The position numbers and the translations under genes were made by a program. Of a stretch of 21,711 nucleotides of DNA, positions 17,970 to 21,711 are shown in pieces. Where the stretch lies: positions 1 through 21,711 of the IMG/VR virus record IMGVR_UViG_3300042866_002576, one strand, 5' to 3'. The DNA is from a virus. Below the pieces are notes generated by a model that saw only the letters and a list, made by a program, of their open reading frames with translations, had not been told where the DNA came from and did no database searches. Position 1 is the first letter of the stretch. Each line of letters starts with the position of its first letter.

Positions 17970-19589
17970 ATGGCAGACATCGACCTGACCCCCACGGCAG
18001 AGATGGCTGCGAACGCCACGCGAGGCCTCGAACTGCGGAAGAAGCACGGCAAAGGAGGCACCGCCGTAGGCGTCGCCCGGGCTCGTGACATCAAGAACCG
18101 GGCATCCCTGTCTCCGGACACCGTCCGCAGGATGCACTCATTCTTCTCGCGGCACGAGGGCAATCAGGCGGGTGGCGAGGACGACGCCGGATACATCGCG
18201 TGGCTCCTCTGGGGTGGCGATGCCGGGAAGTCGTGGGCGAAGCGCAAGACCGAGCAACTCAACGACAAGCAGGAGAACGCACGCATGGAACGCTCTGACG
18301 AACTGGCCGAGGCCCTGATGAAGCCCGTCACGTACTCCAACCACAGGCAGATGGAGAAGGTGGTGTCCGCCGCCATCGCCCACGCGAAGAAGGTGGGCGA
18401 CGACGACCTGCTGGAGCTCGCGGAGGAGACGGGGCAGGAGATCCTTGCGCTTCGCTCCCGTGCGGCGCGTCCGGACCCAAAGAGAATGATCGGCACGCCG
18501 AGGGATTACATGAAGGCGAAGCTGATGCCCCTGACGTACCAACAGCTCGTCAAGCAGTGGGTTAAGTCCACGCAGAAAAGCGCGGCGAGTGCCCCGCCGT
18601 ACACACAAGACGGGAGGAAGCAGCTGATCAAGGAGATCCTCGAAGCGCATCACGGGCCATCATCCTTCACCCGCCCCGGCGCGAAGGCGAAGTTCGCCGC
18701 TCGCCTCGGCTCGCATCCACAGAAGAAGAAGATCATCGAACTGCTCCGAACCAGCGACGATGTCGGTGATTGGGACGACAAGGGAGTGATCGTGTACGAC
18801 AAGTCCGCCATCGCTGCCGTCAAGAAGATGCTCGAGAAGAACGGCATCAAGCCGATGGTCAATGTCGGACTCGCTGATGATTACAGCGGTGGCTCTTACC
18901 ACTCCCGTGCGGCACGCCCCGGCGCGAAGGCGAAGTTCACCCTGATGGATGCGCTTCGGAGCATCACGCCGATCGAGAAGAGCATCTCCGCAGCGAGGGA
19001 ACTGCTCCGCAACGACTCGAAGCAGGGGAACTGGAGCAACTGCGTCGGGATGTCGATGTCGCTGTCGAACCTGTACATGAAGATGGCGAAGCAGTACGAG
19101 GCCGCGAGCCGCATGGCGCAGATGTCCCGCCCCGGCGCGAAGGCGGTGATGAGGCAAACACTTCAGGCAATGCATGATGGAATGCAGTGGAAGGTTGTAA
19201 TCCCATCCGGTGCGGCGTGGTACAGCGATGACGGCAAGCGATGGACTAAGAAGCATGGCGAGCCTGTGCCATCATCGGAAGTGAAGCAGTATGAAATCAA
19301 GTTGGGCACGGGGTTTGCCCGACCCGGCGCAAAGGCAAAGATGGGCATCGAGTACAGCGAGGAAAGCCGCAAGATCATCAAGAAGGATCTAAAGGACTTG
19401 GCTGAACTTGCGAAGGCGTACAGAAACAAGGAGGCCGAACGCTTGGCGCTCCGACACCTGCAAAGCGTCTTGAAGCCCTCAGCAACGGCGCAGACGTGGA
19501 TGGAGGCCGAAGATGCCGTCCATCACATCATGGATGTGATGCATGGTGAATACTCCCGCCCCGGCGCGAAGGCGAAGATCAGAACATGA
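17970..19589 (+). CDS. Modular protein with repeated RPGAKAK linkers (539 aa)
   Basis: The ATG at 17970 lies at the predicted transcription start with no ribosome site. Residues 17-92 form a known-looking phage domain: GLELRKKHGKGGTAVGVARARDIKNR...LSPDTVRRMHSFFSRHEGNQAGGEDDAGYIAWLLWGGDAGKSWAKRK, whose pieces GGT.VGVARARD, VRRM.SFF.RHE and IAWLLWGGD..K.WA recur in phage proteins of unknown function near packaging genes. After a helical stretch come five copies of RPGAKA(K/V) at residues 235, 316, 387, 451 and 530, plus a degenerate RPDPKRM at 167. The segments between them, 57-74 residues each, do not resemble each other. One has WYSDDGKRWTKKHG. The function is unknown; a polyprotein or a multi-domain adaptor is possible. 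Confidence 0.78.
   Translation: MADIDLTPTAEMAANATRGLELRKKHGKGGTAVGVARARDIKNRASLSPDTVRRMHSFFSRHEGNQAGGEDDAGYIAWLLWGGDAGKSWAKRKTEQLNDKQENARMERSDELAEALMKPVTYSNHRQMEKVVSAAIAHAKKVGDDDLLELAEETGQEILALRSRAARPDPKRMIGTPRDYMKAKLMPLTYQQLVKQWVKSTQKSAASAPPYTQDGRKQLIKEILEAHHGPSSFTRPGAKAKFAARLGSHPQKKKIIELLRTSDDVGDWDDKGVIVYDKSAIAAVKKMLEKNGIKPMVNVGLADDYSGGSYHSRAARPGAKAKFTLMDALRSITPIEKSISAARELLRNDSKQGNWSNCVGMSMSLSNLYMKMAKQYEAASRMAQMSRPGAKAVMRQTLQAMHDGMQWKVVIPSGAAWYSDDGKRWTKKHGEPVPSSEVKQYEIKLGTGFARPGAKAKMGIEYSEESRKIIKKDLKDLAELAKAYRNKEAERLALRHLQSVLKPSATAQTWMEAEDAVHHIMDVMHGEYSRPGAKAKIRT
18672..19577 (+). repeat. Dispersed 21-bp coding repeat, five copies (RPGAKAK)
   Basis: Copies lie at 18672-18692, 18915-18935, 19128-19148, 19320-19340 and 19557-19577, always in the same frame. 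Copies 1, 2 and 5 are identical over 21 bases (CGCCCCGGCG then CGAAGGCGAAG). Copy 3 ends in GTG (Val). Copy 4 differs at several third positions only (CGA CCC GGC GCA AAG GCA AAG), so the peptide is unchanged. The residue before each copy is Thr, Ser or Ala, and that after it is Phe, Met or Ile. Confidence 0.9.
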
Positions 19590-20473
19590 TCCCCGGGGAG
19601 ATGCCTGTTACTGCGCGCTACGCATCGCCAAGCGTCCTGCGTTGGCTGGCGGAAGCACGGCAGATCGCCGAGGAGGCGAGAGGCGTCGCCGCCATCCCGA
19701 ACACGCGATACGAACAGTTCAAGATGCGGGTGTCGGGTGCGCTCCGTGAGACGCATGAGAACTGGCAGAAGGCCTACCTTCAACTGCCGCACGGCTATCT
19801 GCGGGAGATGGGAAACGAGGTCTACTACAGCAGCAGCCTCGGCATCCACAACATCACGGCGTGGGTGACGAAGGCGAACAAGGTAGTCGCGATCTTCCAT
19901 GCTCCCGCGATCTACAAGGACGTCCGGGACATCTTCGTGGAGTTCGTGCCGTGGAATCAGGTTCTGACCGAACTCAAGGGCAAGGCAGCGAAGCGCGGCG
20001 ATGCGCGACTCGCAGCGCCCACGCCGCGAGTCCCGGTCAACCCCGACCAGATCCGTGCGACCTGCTCCTGCTGCTTCCGACAGGTCGCGGTCGTCAGGGG
20101 AGGGAAAGGCATGGCCCACCACGGCTATCAGCGCCCCGAGCGCGGTTGGCAGACCCGATCCTGCATGGGGGTCTCGTATCCGCCTTACGAGCTCTCGAAC
20201 AACGGTACGAAGGCGTTCAAGCAGGCGCTGATCGCCAGCGCGGAAGACAACGAGCGGAGACACGCTAGGCTGTCCGCGCACGAAGAACCCGTCCGCGAGC
20301 GGAACAGCGGATCTGTCCTGCAGAGCGACCATGCGAACTACGAGCCCCGGCGGCGCAGCATGATGTTCGACGCGCAGCAGCAGTCCGAAGGACTCCGTCG
20401 CATGGCGGCAGAACTGGAACCCAAGATCAACTCATGGCAGCGGATCCCCGTTGCAGGACTGACCAATGCCTGA
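19586..20473 (+). CDS. Phage protein with zinc-ribbon-like domain (295 aa)
   Basis: The ATG at 19586 overlaps the previous stop (ATGA). Residues 10-145 form a mixed domain with SSLGIHNITAWVTKANKVVAIFHAPAIYK. Residues 157-202 read IRATCSCCFRQVAVV...GMAHHGYQRPERGWQTRSCMGVSYPPYE, with Cys160/163, His178/179 and Cys193. The C..C....V......HHGYQRP..GW.T.SC.G..(Y/F).P(Y/F)E pattern is a zinc-ribbon-like unit found in many phage proteins. A charged helical tail follows. The role is unknown; placed between the modular protein and the portal, it may be a DNA-associated protein carried by the virion. Confidence 0.75.
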   Translation: MIPGEMPVTARYASPSVLRWLAEARQIAEEARGVAAIPNTRYEQFKMRVSGALRETHENWQKAYLQLPHGYLREMGNEVYYSSSLGIHNITAWVTKANKVVAIFHAPAIYKDVRDIFVEFVPWNQVLTELKGKAAKRGDARLAAPTPRVPVNPDQIRATCSCCFRQVAVVRGGKGMAHHGYQRPERGWQTRSCMGVSYPPYELSNNGTKAFKQALIASAEDNERRHARLSAHEEPVRERNSGSVLQSDHANYEPRRRSMMFDAQQQSEGLRRMAAELEPKINSWQRIPVAGLTNA

Positions 20474-21711
20474 CAGTAGCAACCCGATGGCGAGCGGCGT
20501 GCCGCCCGAGAAGCGTGTTCGCAAGCCCTTGCCTGCGCCGATCGAGCGTGGGCTGACCCACCCGCTCGCAACGCCCGTCGAGGTGCAGCGGTCGTTCTTC
20601 ACGACCGCCGACAAGCTGCTTCGGAACAGCAGCCTCGCGTACAGGCTGAACCCGCAGTACCAGATGATGATGCGTGCGGACGCGGACATCGAGGGCGTCC
20701 TGCGCTCGCTGCAGGTGACGCTCGCGAGCCTTGAGTGGTCAATCGTGCCGGCCGACGACGAGAATCCGCGCCTCGTCGCGCTCGCAGAGCGCATCAGCGA
20801 CATCTTCAACGCGATGCCCCGGCGCAGCGACTTCATCCGTTCCATGCACGAGGCGGTTTGGTACGGCAACTCCGCGACCAACCTCGTGTATGCCAAGCAT
20901 CCCGATCTCGGCGTGGCGATCAAGGAGTGGTATCCGTTCCACCCGGACACGATCGCCTACGACCAGCGTGGCAACCTCGCCATGAAGGTCGGAGCGGCGT
21001 ACAGCGCGGACGGCCCCTCCTCGCAGAACATCGGGTTCGATGCCCGGGTGCACATCTTCGATGAGCAGGAGCGACGAGCCATCGTGCTGCACCGGGTGTT
21101 CATCAACGCGCCGGACTTCAACGACCCCAACGTGACGGAGAGCCTGTATCGGGGTGTCGGGGCTCGCGACGTCTGCTGGTTCATGTGGCTCGCGAAGCAG
21201 GAGATCCTGCAGGACGCGATCACCTACGCCGAGCGGTACGCGATGGGCATCCGCGTCGGCTACTACCCGCTCGGTCAGGATGCGGGGCGCTCCATGATGG
21301 AGAACGTCCTCGCGAACCTGACGAACGACAACAGCGTTCTGCTCCCGCAGTCCGGCACCGAGAAGATCTACGACATCGACATCAAGGAGCCGAACGCAGG
21401 CCGCGCTCAGGTGTTCATGGAGTTGGTGAACTGGTTCAGCGGGAAGATCAAGGAGGCGATCCTTGGACAGAGCCTCTCCTCCGAGGCTGCTTCGACCGGG
21501 CTCGGATCGGGGGTCGCCAGCCTGCACGCCGACACCCTCTCCCGCATCATCCGCTACCACGCGGACGCGCTCGCGGACAGCCTGACGACCGACTTCGTTC
21601 GGGTCGTCGCCAAGATGCTCGGGGCGACCGACTCCGAGGTCGACGGCCTGCGATTCGTGTTCGCGCCGGAGCGGCCCGACCAGAAGGAGCGCCTTGAGGC
21701 GATCGAGAAGT
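20466..21711 (+). CDS. Mu gp29-like (DUF935) portal protein, 3' end outside window
   Basis: The ATG at 20466 overlaps the previous gene by eight bases. 415 codons are visible without a stop. The pattern is that of the Mu gp29/DUF935 portal family: YQMMMRADADIEGVLRSLQVTLASLEWSIVP (65-95), EAVWYGNSATNLVY (129-142), YPFHPDTIAYD, WFMWLAKQEILQDAITYAERYAMGIRVGYY (238-267), NVLANLTNDNSVLLPQSGTEKIYDI, and EAILGQSLSSEAASTGLGSGVASLHADTL (330-358). The protein forms the dodecameric ring at one vertex of the head through which DNA is packed. About 70-100 residues may be missing. Confidence 0.88.
   Translation, partial: MPDSSNPMASGVPPEKRVRKPLPAPIERGLTHPLATPVEVQRSFFTTADKLLRNSSLAYRLNPQYQMMMRADADIEGVLRSLQVTLASLEWSIVPADDENPRLVALAERISDIFNAMPRRSDFIRSMHEAVWYGNSATNLVYAKHPDLGVAIKEWYPFHPDTIAYDQRGNLAMKVGAAYSADGPSSQNIGFDARVHIFDEQERRAIVLHRVFINAPDFNDPNVTESLYRGVGARDVCWFMWLAKQEILQDAITYAERYAMGIRVGYYPLGQDAGRSMMENVLANLTNDNSVLLPQSGTEKIYDIDIKEPNAGRAQVFMELVNWFSGKIKEAILGQSLSSEAASTGLGSGVASLHADTLSRIIRYHADALADSLTTDFVRVVAKMLGATDSEVDGLRFVFAPERPDQKERLEAIEK

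Noticed and set aside
18061-18072. 12-base match (CCGCCGTAGGCG) to the promoter box inside the modular gene
   Set aside because: It encodes the TAVGVAR part of a recurrent phage domain, lacks TAGGGT, and is probably chance.
18672-19577. CRISPR-like regular repeats
   Set aside because: Spacing is 192-243 bases, all copies are in frame within one gene, and one differs by synonymous changes. This is a protein motif, not an array.

Overview
The window is a piece of a GC-rich tailed double-stranded DNA phage (or a prophage; no integrase or attachment site is visible). Terminase and portal genes lie at the right edge. The end of a tail-type gene, a lysis-like cluster and two virion-like genes lie at the left. 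Genes are tightly packed and often share ATGA or GTGA stop/start overlaps. The host cannot be named. A lipoprotein with an inner membrane segment hints at a Gram-negative envelope, while TTGACG-N17-TAGGGT promoters placed directly on start codons recall hosts that use many leaderless mRNAs.

Layout. 1-3149 (+): glycine-rich tail protein end, a 59-aa downstream protein, a holin-like protein, a spanin-like lipoprotein, a 33-aa membrane peptide, a cysteine-rich 488-aa protein and an 80-aa CxxC protein. 3231-3310: two hairpins between convergent genes. 3340-12664 (-): four transcription units. In transcription order these are amidoligase + class II glutamine amidotransferase (12664-10971); a ten-gene unit from an unknown 426-aa protein through a CsrA-like protein to RusA (10644-6711); ERF annealase + Gp157-like protein (6637-5281); and five small genes ending with a pyrimidine-dimer-glycosylase-like protein (4939-3340). 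13313-21711 (+): HTH protein, ParB-like protein, TET/JBP-type dioxygenase, GT-B-like glycosyltransferase, probable small terminase, large terminase, a modular protein with a repeated RPGAKAK linker, a zinc-ribbon protein, and a Mu gp29-like portal protein that runs off the right edge.

Most interesting content. (1) A divergently arranged gene set around 12664-13313 looks like a DNA-base hypermodification island: amidoligase and amidotransferase leftward; ParB-like protein, 2OG-Fe(II) dioxygenase and glycosyltransferase rightward. No DNA methyltransferase is present in the window. (2) All four leftward units start from a TAGGGTAT -10 element. Three share a 26-bp promoter box that is identical base for base. 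All four place a short hairpin with a GUC-ending loop at about +7 of the predicted transcript, with compensatory stem changes. (3) The 539-aa protein at 17970-19589 carries five copies of RPGAKA(K/V), 64-81 residues apart, between unrelated segments. One copy differs from the others at the DNA level by synonymous changes only.

The leftward half looks like early, recombination, replication and modification functions. The rightward half looks like modification followed by packaging and head genes.
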